Counted from the stretch's first letter, positions 33,723 through 42,653 are shown. The stretch: DNA of 64,000 nucleotides from JACMJL01 sp963791805 (GCA_963791805.1 CAWBTU010000006.1:248001-312000), one strand, 5' to 3'. The notes: a model not told the origin generated them from the letters alone. Numbers and translations are program-made.

Positions 33723-34397
33723 CTATACATTTTCAATTTGCCAGTCTATAGGTTCCTTGCCTAACTTAGTAAGGAAATTATTAGACTTTGAGAAAGGCTT
33801 ACTTCCAAAGAAACCTCTAAAGGAAGAGAGAGGACTAGGATGAACAGATTTAATTATGAAATGTCTAGGATTGTTAATAATACTTAATTTAGATTGAGCA
33901 TTACTTCCCCATAAAATGAAAACAATGGGGTCTTCTCTATCATTTAGTATACCAATTATCCTATCAGTAAATTGTTCCCAACCAATTCCTTTATGAGAAT
34001 TTGCTTCCCCTGCTCTTACGGTTAAAACAGTATTAAGAAGCAGAACTCCTTGGTCAGCCCATTTTTTCAAATAGCCATTGTTAGGGATGTAGCAACCTAA
34101 ATCATTATTTAACTCTTTATATATATTCAAAAGTGAAGGAGGAGTTGGTACTCCTGGTTTTACTGAAAAACTCAAACCATAGGCTTGATTAGGACCATGA
34201 TAAGGATCCTGCCCTAGGATTACCACTTTTACATCTTTATAGGCAGTGTAGTGCAAAGCATTAAATATATTATTCATACTTGGGTATATGGTTTTTGTTC
34301 CATATTCCTCCTTTAAAAATGCTCTAAGCTTTAAATAATACTCTTTTTTAAACTCATCTTCTAATAGGTTTTCCCAATCATTTTTCAATATTTGCAT
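33723..34397 (-). CDS. ung: Uracil-DNA glycosylase
   Basis: Removes uracil from DNA as the first step of base excision repair. Family 1 motifs are complete: catalytic-water loop GQDPYHGPNQAYGLSFSV, LLLNTVLTV, and the leucine loop HPSPLS. At 224 aa it is full length. Monocistronic on the minus strand. Confidence 0.97.
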   Translation of the reverse strand: MQILKNDWENLLEDEFKKEYYLKLRAFLKEEYGTKTIYPSMNNIFNALHYTAYKDVKVVILGQDPYHGPNQAYGLSFSVKPGVPTPPSLLNIYKELNNDLGCYIPNNGYLKKWADQGVLLLNTVLTVRAGEANSHKGIGWEQFTDRIIGILNDREDPIVFILWGSNAQSKLSIINNPRHFIIKSVHPSPLSSFRGFFGSKPFSKSNNFLTKLGKEPIDWQIENV

Positions 34398-34451
34398 TTA
34401 TAATCACCCCATAATAGTATATCATATGTGAGGTAATATTATTAATTGCAT

Positions 34452-34478
34452 TTGTCACTTGTCAAGTGCCAGGCACCT
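34452..34478 (+). repeat. GTGCCAGGCAC intergenic repeat, copy 1
   Basis: Unit TTGTCACTTGTCA followed by AGTGCCAGGCACCT. The core GTGCC-A-GGCAC is a palindrome, and TTGTCA occurs twice. It lies 21 bp from copy 2 in the same orientation. Confidence 0.85.
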
Positions 34479-34498
34479 GATGTATAATATATTTGAAC

Positions 34499-34525
34499 TT
34501 GTCACTTGTCACGTGCCAGGCACCT
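34499..34525 (+). repeat. GTGCCAGGCAC intergenic repeat, copy 2
   Basis: Same unit as copy 1 with one base change (CACG for CAAG before TGCC). It sits directly upstream of the ribosome site of a 52-residue peptide gene. Confidence 0.85.
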
Positions 34526-34552
34526 AAAATATAAAATAAAGGAGGATAGATT

Positions 34553-34711
34553 ATGGCTAATATAGTTGGTACTTTTAAGTTTACTTTAAATAAAAAATGG
34601 AAATTTAGTTGCTCAATTTCAAAAAGCGCAACTTCAGCTTTCTACGGGAGAAGTGCGTCCATTTTTATAACAAGTACTAATTATAGTGAAAACCATGATT
34701 CTATTTTTTGA
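34553..34711 (+). CDS. 52-residue Ser/Thr-rich peptide of unknown function
   Basis: Strong AAAGGAGG site seven bases before ATG. The peptide begins MANIVGTFKFTLNKKWKFS, has one Cys, and continues as a Ser/Thr-rich tract ending NHDSIF. It has no transmembrane helix and no obvious signal. A terminator follows, so it is a separate transcript between the repeats and the MFS gene. It could be a small antimicrobial or signal peptide, but no motif proves this. Confidence 0.6.
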   Translation: MANIVGTFKFTLNKKWKFSCSISKSATSAFYGRSASIFITSTNYSENHDSIF

Positions 34712-34748
34712 ATTAGTAGATTTGTATCTCTAATAAATTAAGATTTTT

Positions 34749-34780
34749 AGGACTCAAGGTTTGCGCTTTGGGTCCTTTTA
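34749..34780 (+). terminator. Rho-independent terminator after the peptide gene
   Basis: AGGACTCAAGG / CTTTGGGTCCT stem with G-U pairs and a following TTTT. Confidence 0.75.
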
Positions 34781-34907
34781 TATTGCACCTACTCCCATAA
34801 GCCTAAATTGTAAGTTTCTTTAATTATTTTTGTTAAAGAAGCAATATACAAAGGGCTTATTTTTATTTGTAAAAATCGAAAATAATAAATTGTTTAGGGG
34901 AGTAAAT

Positions 34908-36122
34908 ATGAGTAAAAATAATAAGTTAAAAAGAAATATATCAGTAAGCTATGTATACAATTTTCTATTACAAATGAATATAACTTCAGCAATATGGGTC
35001 TTATATCTGGCTTTCCAAGGAATGTCCTTAGTTGAAATTGGATTTTTGGAAGCTATTTATCATATAACTGGATTATTTTTTGAATTACCTACTGGTGCAA
35101 TTGCTGATTTGTATGGAAAGAAGTTCAGTGTAGTGGTTGGAAGAATTATAAGCATAATTTCTTGCATTCTGATGATTACCGCAAATAGTTTTTTTGCCTT
35201 TGCTATAGCCTTTGTTTTAAGCGCTGCAGCAATGAATTTAAATTCTGGAGCATCAGAAGCTTTAGTCTATGATAGCCTTAAAGAATTAGGACAAGAAGAT
35301 AAATATAAAAAAATATGGGGAAATATAGCCTTTGTTATGTCTATAGCACAAGGGTTAGCTGTTTTACTAGGAGGAATATTAGCTGATGTAAGATTCTTAT
35401 ATGCTTATATATTTGGAACAATTATACAAATAGGTGCTTTAATAGCATCATTTAGTTTCAAAGAGCCTTCTAGCAATAAAGCTAAAGAAGAACAAACAGG
35501 AAATTTACTAGTATATCAATTAGTAACTAGTATAAAGGTACTAAAGGAAAGGAAAATGGTACTGTATTTAATATTATTTTCTGCCTTAGTAGCTAGCCTT
35601 CAAACTACTGTTTTCTTCTACAGTCAAAAATATTTTTCAGACATGAGTTATTCAAAAACTTTGATTGCTTTAATATGTACTCTTAGCAGCTTCCTTGAAG
35701 CAATAAGTTCAAAGTATGCCTACAAATATGAAAGAATTTTTAAATTAAAGGGATCTTTAATAAGTATTGCATTAGTAAATATATTTGCTTTAACAGGACT
35801 CGCAATGATAAAGAATTTATCAATAGTGTTTTTTATTTTAACATCTGTTACCGGGGGATTAGCTTTTACAATATTTAGTGATTATATAAACACAAGAATA
35901 CCATCTGAGTACAGAGCAACAATACTATCTTTTGATAGTTTATGTTTCAGTATATTTATGATAGGTGTGTTCCCTCTGTTTGGATTATTAGCAGAGAAAA
36001 TAGGGTTTTCAATAACTTTTGGGGTTATTGCAGTGCTGTATATTCCAGTAATGCTATTTCTAATGTTAAAGCTTAGAAAACATAAAGATATGGAAAGTAA
36101 GGGAGAAATAATAAATGATTGA
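34908..36122 (+). CDS. Major facilitator superfamily exporter
   Basis: 404 aa with about 12 transmembrane helices. The loop 2-3 motif is FELPTGAIADLYGKKFSVVV, a drug-H+ antiporter-like pattern. ATG at 34908 has a good AGGGGAG site; an earlier in-frame start at 34830 lacks one. The stop overlaps the ABC-F gene by 8 bp, so the two are coupled. Together with the ABC-F and TipA-like regulator this looks like a drug-resistance cassette; the substrate is unknown. Confidence 0.9.
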   Translation: MSKNNKLKRNISVSYVYNFLLQMNITSAIWVLYLAFQGMSLVEIGFLEAIYHITGLFFELPTGAIADLYGKKFSVVVGRIISIISCILMITANSFFAFAIAFVLSAAAMNLNSGASEALVYDSLKELGQEDKYKKIWGNIAFVMSIAQGLAVLLGGILADVRFLYAYIFGTIIQIGALIASFSFKEPSSNKAKEEQTGNLLVYQLVTSIKVLKERKMVLYLILFSALVASLQTTVFFYSQKYFSDMSYSKTLIALICTLSSFLEAISSKYAYKYERIFKLKGSLISIALVNIFALTGLAMIKNLSIVFFILTSVTGGLAFTIFSDYINTRIPSEYRATILSFDSLCFSIFMIGVFPLFGLLAEKIGFSITFGVIAVLYIPVMLFLMLKLRKHKDMESKGEIIND

Positions 36123-37998
36123 GTTAGCGTTAAATAAATTACAAAAATACTATGGAGCAACTATGGTTCTAGAGGATATAACCTTTGAAGTGCAGACTTC
36201 TGAAAAAGTAGGGATTGTTGGAAGTAATGGCTGCGGCAAAAGTACACTCTTTAAAATAATTATGGGCATTGAAGGTTATGATAAAGGCATGTTATCAATT
36301 AAAAAAGGATCAACTTTAGGATACCTTGAACAAATGCCAATTTATCCTGAAAACTTCAAAGTCTTAGATGTATTAAATGAGGCCTTTGAAGAAATAGATA
36401 CATTACAAAAGGAATTAGAATCCCTTGAAATAGAACTTTCAAAGGGTGAAGATATTGAGAGACTATTAAATAAGTATGCTAAGTTGCAGACTTGTTTTGA
36501 GAGCAAAGGTGGATATGAGAAAGGAGAGAAATTAAGTAAAGTTTGCACAGGGCTTAAAATTGATGATACCTTCAAGGAAAAGTTATTTTCACAATTAAGT
36601 GGTGGGGAAAAAACCACAATAATTCTAGGAAAAATACTACTTAAAAATCCAGATATCTTATTACTGGATGAGCCCTCCAATCACTTGGATTTAAATGCAA
36701 TGGAATGGCTTGAAAATTATCTTAAGGAATACAAAGGAATAGTGATAATAGTATCTCACGATAGATATTTTTTAGATAATGTGGTAACAAAGATAATTGA
36801 AATAGAAGATATGGCTTCCAAAAGTTATGAGGGTAATTACACAGCCTTCGTTAAAGAGAAGGAAATACAGCTTCAGCTTCAAATGGATGCTTACTTAGAT
36901 CAAGAGAAAAAAATTAAAGCAATGGAAAAGTCAATTGCACAATTAAAAGACTGGGGAATGCGGGGAGATAACAGTAAATTTTTTAAAAGAGCAGCAAGTA
37001 TGCAAAAACTTCTTGATAAAGTTAGGAGAATAGACAAACCTGCAATGGAAAGAGAAAGTATAAGAATCAATGGACAGGTTACTGGAAGGTCAGGGGATAA
37101 TGTTGTTATAGTTAAAGAACTTTGCAAAAGCTATGATGAAAAAATCCTTTTGGAAAGAGCTAATCTTCTAATAAGAAATTCTGAGACAGTAGCATTAATA
37201 GGGGCTAATGGTAGCGGAAAATCAACTCTTATCGAAATCCTACTTGAAATGGAAAAAGCAGATTCAGGAACTGCAACTTTAGGTAGTTCTATAAAGCTTG
37301 GATACCTGCCACAAAATATAAGCTTTAAGAATGAAAATAGCACAATATTAGAATGTTTTAGAGAAGACGTAGTAATACCAGAAGGTAAGGCAAGAGAATA
37401 CCTAGCAAAATATATGTTCTTCGGTGAAAGGGTATTTAAAAAAGTGGGAACTCTTTCAGGCGGAGAAAGAAGTAGATTAAAGCTTGCAATGCTTATGTAT
37501 AGTGAGGTTAATTTCTTAATACTTGATGAACCCACAAATCATTTAGATATTGATTCAAGAGAGGAATTAGAAGAGTATCTACAAGAGTTTAAAGGTACAC
37601 TTTTGTTTGTATCCCATGACAGATATTTTATAAATAATATAGCCAGTAGGGTTGTAGAATTATGGCAAGGTTCATTTATTTCCTATGATGGCAACTATGA
37701 ATACTATAAAGAGAAGTCAGTACAAATAAAAAATCCAGACATGAATAAAGAGGTAGTTGAGGATAATAAAGTAACTAAGCTCCAAAAAGAAATAAAACCT
37801 GAAAAAGAAAAACATAGTAACAATCAGTGGAAGAAATTGAATTTAGAAAAACTAATAGAAGAATTAGAAGATAATTTGAAGGTCATAGAAGAGGAAATTA
37901 ATATATTTTGTGATGACTATGAAAAGTTAAATACTTTATATAATGAGAAGGTAGAGCTTCAGAAAGAAATTGATAGGTTGATGGAAGAGTATTTATGA
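36115..37998 (+). CDS. ABC-F family ATPase (ribosome protection / translation factor type)
   Basis: 627 aa soluble protein with two ABC modules and no membrane domain. Walker A GSNGCGKST and GANGSGKST; signatures LSGGEKT and LSGGERS; Walker B LLLDEPSNHLD and LILDEPTNHLD. The charged interdomain linker (about residues 245-320) and a C-terminal coiled coil (from about 575) fit YdiF/Uup-like ABC-F proteins. Some ABC-F proteins confer resistance by displacing ribosome-bound drugs; coupling to an MFS pump supports that reading but does not prove it. The stop codon overlaps repeat copy 3. Confidence 0.9.
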   Translation: MIELALNKLQKYYGATMVLEDITFEVQTSEKVGIVGSNGCGKSTLFKIIMGIEGYDKGMLSIKKGSTLGYLEQMPIYPENFKVLDVLNEAFEEIDTLQKELESLEIELSKGEDIERLLNKYAKLQTCFESKGGYEKGEKLSKVCTGLKIDDTFKEKLFSQLSGGEKTTIILGKILLKNPDILLLDEPSNHLDLNAMEWLENYLKEYKGIVIIVSHDRYFLDNVVTKIIEIEDMASKSYEGNYTAFVKEKEIQLQLQMDAYLDQEKKIKAMEKSIAQLKDWGMRGDNSKFFKRAASMQKLLDKVRRIDKPAMERESIRINGQVTGRSGDNVVIVKELCKSYDEKILLERANLLIRNSETVALIGANGSGKSTLIEILLEMEKADSGTATLGSSIKLGYLPQNISFKNENSTILECFREDVVIPEGKAREYLAKYMFFGERVFKKVGTLSGGERSRLKLAMLMYSEVNFLILDEPTNHLDIDSREELEEYLQEFKGTLLFVSHDRYFINNIASRVVELWQGSFISYDGNYEYYKEKSVQIKNPDMNKEVVEDNKVTKLQKEIKPEKEKHSNNQWKKLNLEKLIEELEDNLKVIEEEINIFCDDYEKLNTLYNEKVELQKEIDRLMEEYL

Positions 37999-38023
37999 GT
38001 GCCAGGCACGTGACAAGTGACAA
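37998..38023 (-). repeat. GTGCCAGGCAC intergenic repeat, copy 3 (inverted)
   Basis: AGTGCCAGGCACGTGACAAG then TGACAA, the reverse complement of copy 2. It begins at the last base of the ABC-F stop codon. Confidence 0.85.
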
Positions 38024-38036
38024 ATTAAAAAAGCTA

Positions 38037-38067
38037 TTGACATTAACGTAGCGTAAAGGTGTATATT
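38037..38067 (+). promoter_or_regulatory. MerR-type promoter with 19-bp spacer
   Basis: TTGACA (38037-38042) and TATATT (38062-38067) are 19 bp apart. The spacer holds imperfect half-sites ATTAACGT and GCGTAAAG, a TipA-like operator. It lies 23 bp upstream of the TipA-type regulator gene. Confidence 0.75.
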
Positions 38068-38089
38068 AATTTTGTCAGGAGGTATGAAC

Positions 38090-38863
38090 ATGGAATATAC
38101 AGTGCAAAAATTAGCAAAAGTAGCGGGAGTTAGTAATAGAACACTACGATATTATGATGAAATTGGAATTCTTAAGCCGGCAAGAATTAATTCTTCAGGG
38201 TATCGTATTTATGGTGAAGCAGAAGTAGATATACTGCAGCAGATTCTATTTTACAGAGAGTTAGGTGTGGATCTTGAAACTATAAAAAATATTGTTGCTG
38301 CACCCTCTTTTGATGGCGCCAATGCACTAAGAGAGCACAGGAAAAAACTTCTGGCAAAACGTGAGCAAATAGATACGTTAATCAATAATATTGATAAAAC
38401 TATAGCAGTATCAGAAGGGAGAATTACAATGAGTAATAAAGAAAAATTCGAAGGCTTTAAACAAAAAATCATAGAGGATAATGAGAAAAAATATGGTGAA
38501 GAAATCCGAGCAAAGTATGGTAAAGACCAAATAGAAAAGTCAAACAAAAAAATTAAAAATATGACTAAAGAGCAATATGAGGACCTAGAAAAATTAAGTA
38601 ATAAAGTAATTGAAACATTAAAACAAGCCTTTGTAACTGGAGATCCAGCAGGGGAGCTTGCACAGAAAACAGCAGATTTACATGGTCAGTGGCTAAGTTA
38701 TTATTGGGATAGTTACACCAAAGAAGCTCATGCAGGGGTTGCAGAAATGTATGTTGCTGACGAGAGATTTAAAGCATATTATGATAAAGAACAACCTGGT
38801 GGAGCGGAATTTTTAAGGGATGCTATTCTTATTTATACTGAGTGCCAGGCACGTGACAAGTGA
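38090..38863 (+). CDS. MerR family regulator with TipAS antibiotic-recognition domain
   Basis: 257 aa. The MerR helix-turn-helix begins YTVQKLAKVAGVSNRTLRYY, a coiled coil runs to about residue 110, and a TipAS domain follows with LHGQWLSYYWDSYTKEAHAG and YYDKEQPGGAEFLRDAILIY. TipAS domains bind thiopeptide-like drugs covalently or tightly. The last seven residues (ECQARDK) and the stop codon are encoded by repeat copy 4, which has replaced the natural C-terminus. ATG at 38090 is best spaced from AGGAGG. Confidence 0.92.
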   Translation: MEYTVQKLAKVAGVSNRTLRYYDEIGILKPARINSSGYRIYGEAEVDILQQILFYRELGVDLETIKNIVAAPSFDGANALREHRKKLLAKREQIDTLINNIDKTIAVSEGRITMSNKEKFEGFKQKIIEDNEKKYGEEIRAKYGKDQIEKSNKKIKNMTKEQYEDLEKLSNKVIETLKQAFVTGDPAGELAQKTADLHGQWLSYYWDSYTKEAHAGVAEMYVADERFKAYYDKEQPGGAEFLRDAILIYTECQARDK

Positions 38864-38866
38864 CAA
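38841..38866 (-). repeat. GTGCCAGGCAC repeat, copy 4, inside the 3' end of the MerR gene
   Basis: Identical to copy 3 and inverted relative to copies 1-2. It supplies the final codons and TGA stop of the TipA-like regulator and abuts the stop of the convergent ArsR-type gene. Confidence 0.85.
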
Positions 38867-38867
38867 A

Positions 38868-39884
38868 TTATCCATCCAAATACTGATATATATCCATAGG
38901 AATTCTATCAAGTACAAGCTTATTGAGAAGGTAATAAATATAGTTACCTTCTCTTTTTTTATATAAAATATCTGCCTCGTACATTAGTTTTAAATGCTTA
39001 GATATGCATGCCTCTGTAAGATTAAGTTGCTTCGCCAAGCTTTGAGTAGAGGCTTTTCCTTTATAAATACTTTTAAGCATTTTTAGGCGTGTATCATCGC
39101 CTAAAGCTTTCATGGTATTGTATAAATCCAAGGGTAGTTCATTGGCACTTTCAAGTAGGTGGGCTCTTAAAGTAAACTGTGCCCTTCCTTCTGACATACC
39201 GATTAGTAAATGAGGATCAATAAAACTACTAATTCGAATATCTATTATTTTTAGACCTTCAAAAGGGATAATAAAATCTACATATTTATGTAATACAAAG
39301 GAGCTTGGGGTAACCTCTATTCTGTTATGAATAGTAGCTACAAAAGCATCAATACCTATAGATTCCATTATATTTATTTGCTTTCTCATACTTCTAATCA
39401 ATAAAGGTTCAATAAAACGCAGTTCCTTTTCAAAATGCAAATAATAATATGACTTTAAACAGGAAATCAATTCTCTTCTAAAACTCTCACCATCTATAAC
39501 TATTTCTAATTGTTCTTTAGAAAGTCCTGTTCTATTTTTGATACTTGATACTTCTACTTCTTCATTAAAGGATACATATAAAAGGTTTTCTACAGAAACT
39601 TCTAAAAGGCTTTCTATTGCAGCTATTACATTAAAATCATTAAAACTTTCTGAAACTTCACAAAAATCCATTATTCCTAGCCACTCATCAGAGATTCTAC
39701 CCAAATATAAAAGGCGATCATAAAGGCTTGAATCCATTTTATCTTTCAGTTCTCGAGCCCAGTTTAGGCGCTCTAAATGATGCTCTGGGTTCATTAATAC
39801 ATGAAGGCTACAGAGCATTTCAAAAAATGGAGAATATTTAAAACTTACTTTTGCTAAACTATGATTTTGCTCATAAAGTACCAT
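38868..39884 (-). CDS. ArsR-type winged-helix regulator with long N-terminal domain (DUF5937-like)
   Basis: 338 aa. The first 255 residues form a helical/mixed sensor domain like DUF5937 (starts FKYSPFFEMLCSLHVLMNPE). The C-terminal ArsR winged helix reads NTMKALGDDTRLKMLKSIYK, then QLNLTEACISKHLKLMYEAD and a wing KKREGNYIYYLL. It lies 82 bp downstream of the ABC exporter genes on the same strand and is probably their repressor, acting at the inverted repeat 42602-42629. Confidence 0.88.
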   Translation of the reverse strand: MVLYEQNHSLAKVSFKYSPFFEMLCSLHVLMNPEHHLERLNWARELKDKMDSSLYDRLLYLGRISDEWLGIMDFCEVSESFNDFNVIAAIESLLEVSVENLLYVSFNEEVEVSSIKNRTGLSKEQLEIVIDGESFRRELISCLKSYYYLHFEKELRFIEPLLIRSMRKQINIMESIGIDAFVATIHNRIEVTPSSFVLHKYVDFIIPFEGLKIIDIRISSFIDPHLLIGMSEGRAQFTLRAHLLESANELPLDLYNTMKALGDDTRLKMLKSIYKGKASTQSLAKQLNLTEACISKHLKLMYEADILYKKREGNYIYYLLNKLVLDRIPMDIYQYLDG

Positions 39885-39966
39885 AAAAAGACCTACCTTT
39901 TGATTTACTCCCTATTTTTATTCATCACTTGAAAATAGAATGGCAATATAATTATATCAGAAAATA

Positions 39967-40782
39967 CTAAAACAATGACATATTACCAGTCTTTTTTGCA
40001 TGAGCTTCCCCTAGTGTTAGACTTATTTTAGTAAACCCTAACATTAGTAGTCCAAGAAATAAGCTAATAGAAATAAAATATCTAAGTTCATAAATACTAC
40101 TGCCTTTAAGCAGTGCACGTCTTAAGATTTCAGTTGTATAGGTTAAGGGGAAAATAAGGCTTATAACCTTAGCCCAAAGTGGGAATACAGCTGTTGGTAT
40201 TTTTATGCCTGAGAAAAATTCCATTGGATCTTGAAGTACAGTAAATAGAAACCCTGAATCCCTTGAAAACAGAAATAAGGAATTTAAAAACATGCCCCAT
40301 AAAGTTGACATTAATACAAGCAAAGCTAGACCGACAGAAAGAGAAGGCAGGTTTATATGAAAGTTATTACTTTTAAAAATAAAGATGCCTGAAGCAAAAA
40401 CTATAAAAAGCCACACACTTTCAAAAAGTGAGCTAAAGGCATTACCAAAAATGAAAGCTAATCTATTAGCAGGGGACAGGTAAATTAACTCTAGAGTACC
40501 TTGTACCCGTTCATATGAAAAGAGCCAAGCTGATTGAACAAGGCAATTGAAAAAGATTAGGCATAGAGAACCTATAAGCATAAATACTATTAGATTATCA
40601 GCAGTAACATAACTTACAGACTTTACTATTTTATTAAGTTGAAAGGGCTTATACCCATAATATGCGCTGGTGAAAGCTAAAAGGGGCCATACAAATAAGG
40701 ATACATATATTTTTTTATCATAGAAAAAGTTTTTGTGCTGCTTTAGCATTTCTGCCTTAGCCACTTTAAAAAAATAGGACAT
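39967..40782 (-). CDS. ABC-2 type transporter permease (second)
   Basis: 271 aa with six hydrophobic segments. The loop YERVQGTLELIYLSPANRLA matches the ATPase-contact region of drug exporters, and LIFPLTYTTEILRRALLKG precedes the last helices. It starts two bases after the ATPase stop. With the permease at 41771-42583 it would form a heterodimeric channel. Confidence 0.9.
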   Translation of the reverse strand: MSYFFKVAKAEMLKQHKNFFYDKKIYVSLFVWPLLAFTSAYYGYKPFQLNKIVKSVSYVTADNLIVFMLIGSLCLIFFNCLVQSAWLFSYERVQGTLELIYLSPANRLAFIFGNAFSSLFESVWLFIVFASGIFIFKSNNFHINLPSLSVGLALLVLMSTLWGMFLNSLFLFSRDSGFLFTVLQDPMEFFSGIKIPTAVFPLWAKVISLIFPLTYTTEILRRALLKGSSIYELRYFISISLFLGLLMLGFTKISLTLGEAHAKKTGNMSLF

Positions 40783-40784
40783 AG

Positions 40785-41759
40785 TTAAGCCCCCTTTGAT
40801 AATTTAATAATAGCATCTTCTAGATTAGGTTCCTTAGTATAAAAGGTTTTTATAGGCATATTGTGCTTAAGGAGAATTTTAGCTACCTCATTACTTAAAT
40901 CCTCTTTTGAAGTTAAAGTATAAAGATTGCTTTGAGCATCTCGCTCTAGTCTTGTATCCTTAGTTGAATAACATAAACCTTCAAGTGCACAGTGGAGTTC
41001 TTCATTAGGAAACTTTAACTCAATACATAGAACATTATTTTCAATACCTAAATGAGATAATTCCTTTGGAGTACCTTGAGCAATTACTTGTCCTTTGTCT
41101 AGAACATAGATATATTCACATAGAGCTTCTACTTCTTGAAGATAATGAGAGGTCAATAATATAGACTTACCTTCATCATAGGCTATTCTTCTAACATGCT
41201 CCCTTAGTTCCCGAGCAATGGGAGCATCTAAGCCAAGGGTAGGTTCATCCATAAATATATAATTTGGATTATTAATAAGCCCTCTTGCGATTTGAAGCCT
41301 CTGCTTCATACCCTTTGAATATCTTTCCACAGGAATATCACCACTATCTGTAAGTCCTACTAGATTTAATAAATTGTCTATTTTAGAATTAAGCTCTTTA
41401 TTACTAATATCATAGAGAGCACCATAATACTTTAAGTTTTCTCTCCCTGTAAGCTTCCAGTAAATCATACGTTCACCACCAGCCACCATATTTATATGTT
41501 TTTTCACTGTTAAGGCATCCTTAACTGAATCCAAACCATCAATAGTTATCTTACCACTAGTTGGAGAAAGAAGAGTAGAAAGCATCTTTATGGTTGTAGT
41601 TTTACCAGCTCCGTTTATGCCCAAAAGACCCACAATTTGTCCTTCACGAATTTCCATATTTATTCCTCTAACGGCTTCAACCAATACTTTTTCACTTTTA
41701 AACAAACCTTTCTTTACTTTTGTTTCATAGGATTTTTTTAGATTTTCTACCTGTAACAT
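40785..41759 (-). CDS. ABC transporter ATP-binding protein
   Basis: 325 aa. Walker A GINGAGKTT, signature YSKGMKQRL, Walker B YIFMDEPTLGLD, switch His in LTSHYLQE. A C-terminal extension of about 90 residues follows. ATG at 41759 has an AGGAGG site; the longer frame to 41837 only overlaps the upstream permease. Central gene of a permease-ATPase-permease operon; substrate unknown. Confidence 0.92.
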   Translation of the reverse strand: MLQVENLKKSYETKVKKGLFKSEKVLVEAVRGINMEIREGQIVGLLGINGAGKTTTIKMLSTLLSPTSGKITIDGLDSVKDALTVKKHINMVAGGERMIYWKLTGRENLKYYGALYDISNKELNSKIDNLLNLVGLTDSGDIPVERYSKGMKQRLQIARGLINNPNYIFMDEPTLGLDAPIARELREHVRRIAYDEGKSILLTSHYLQEVEALCEYIYVLDKGQVIAQGTPKELSHLGIENNVLCIELKFPNEELHCALEGLCYSTKDTRLERDAQSNLYTLTSKEDLSNEVAKILLKHNMPIKTFYTKEPNLEDAIIKLSKGA

Positions 41760-41770
41760 ATGATGACCTC

Positions 41771-42583
41771 CTAAAAATTTATTTTTTCTAATGCCACAAT
41801 TTCTATATGCTTTAAAAGTTTGAAGCCTATTATGCAATATATCGCACTTAAAATACTAAGTTGAGCAAAATTATTTATCTGTGAGCTGATACTCATACCT
41901 GAAATTACACTATTCCTTATTAATTCTAAAGAAGCGGTAACTGGAATCAACTTTGAAAACACCTGAGCCCAGTTTGGTAGATATTGAATAGGGAAGGTTA
42001 CGCCACTTAGTAAGAACATTAATGCAAATAGCGTATTTTGAGATATATAAGTGTCTCTAAAATAAAGCATTACACAGGCTAGCAGTATAGAAATTGAGAA
42101 ATAGGCTACCATAGAAATCAGAAAGGCAGCTAGGGTAGATATAGGATTTATTTTAGAAAAATTAACACCAAAGGGAGTACAAATTAAAATAGTTATCAAT
42201 GTTTCAGCTGACGTAGTAAGAGTTTGTTCTAGCATATTGCCTGAGAAATATTGAACTCTCTTAAAGGGTGCAAGCATTAAGCTATCTAAGGTGTCCTCTC
42301 TAACTTCTGTAATTAAACTTCTACTTACATTCAGACAAGTTCTTACAACAAATCTATACATGGTACTTCCTACAATAATGTAGGTCATATAATCAGAAGT
42401 ACCAGCGTAAGATGAAAAGTTAGAATCTAGACTTTTACTGAATAGAAAATGATACATAAAAAATGAAAACAAGGAAATATGAAGGGCCTCAAGTATACTG
42501 CTAATAAAAAAATCTTTTGGATAGGCTCTAGTTTTTATTATTAAGTTTCTTTTAAAAGTTGCGGTCAGAGTATTTAGGTGCAT
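41771..42583 (-). CDS. ABC-2 type transporter permease (first)
   Basis: 270 aa, six hydrophobic segments. EVREDTLDSLMLAPFKRVQY is the cytoplasmic contact loop, and FLLSGVTFPIQYLPNWAQVF leads to the terminal helices. First gene of the exporter operon, preceded by a consensus promoter and palindromic operator. It ends 11 bp before the ATPase. Confidence 0.9.
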   Translation of the reverse strand: MHLNTLTATFKRNLIIKTRAYPKDFFISSILEALHISLFSFFMYHFLFSKSLDSNFSSYAGTSDYMTYIIVGSTMYRFVVRTCLNVSRSLITEVREDTLDSLMLAPFKRVQYFSGNMLEQTLTTSAETLITILICTPFGVNFSKINPISTLAAFLISMVAYFSISILLACVMLYFRDTYISQNTLFALMFLLSGVTFPIQYLPNWAQVFSKLIPVTASLELIRNSVISGMSISSQINNFAQLSILSAIYCIIGFKLLKHIEIVALEKINF

Positions 42584-42601
42584 AAGTAGTCCTCTCTTTC
42601 T

Positions 42602-42629
42602 TTTTGATTAGATAACTAGTTAATCAAAA
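42602..42629. promoter_or_regulatory. Inverted-repeat operator before the ABC exporter operon
   Basis: TTTTGATTA and TAATCAAAA are perfect 9-bp arms around a 10-bp centre containing ACTAGT. A second 10-bp palindrome, GGTGGCCACC, lies next to it at 42630-42639. Placed just downstream of the promoter, this is a strong candidate site for the ArsR-type regulator of the operon. Confidence 0.7.
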
Positions 42630-42653
42630 GGTGGCCACCGTTTTGGTAGAGGT

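Noticed and set aside
36115..37998. Membrane ABC transporter ATPase
   Set aside because: Two fused ABC modules with a charged linker and no membrane partner identify it as ABC-F, which is not a transporter.
40785..41837. Long form of the ABC ATPase starting in the upstream permease
   Set aside because: The extra residues are the permease read in another frame; AGGAGG marks ATG at 41759.
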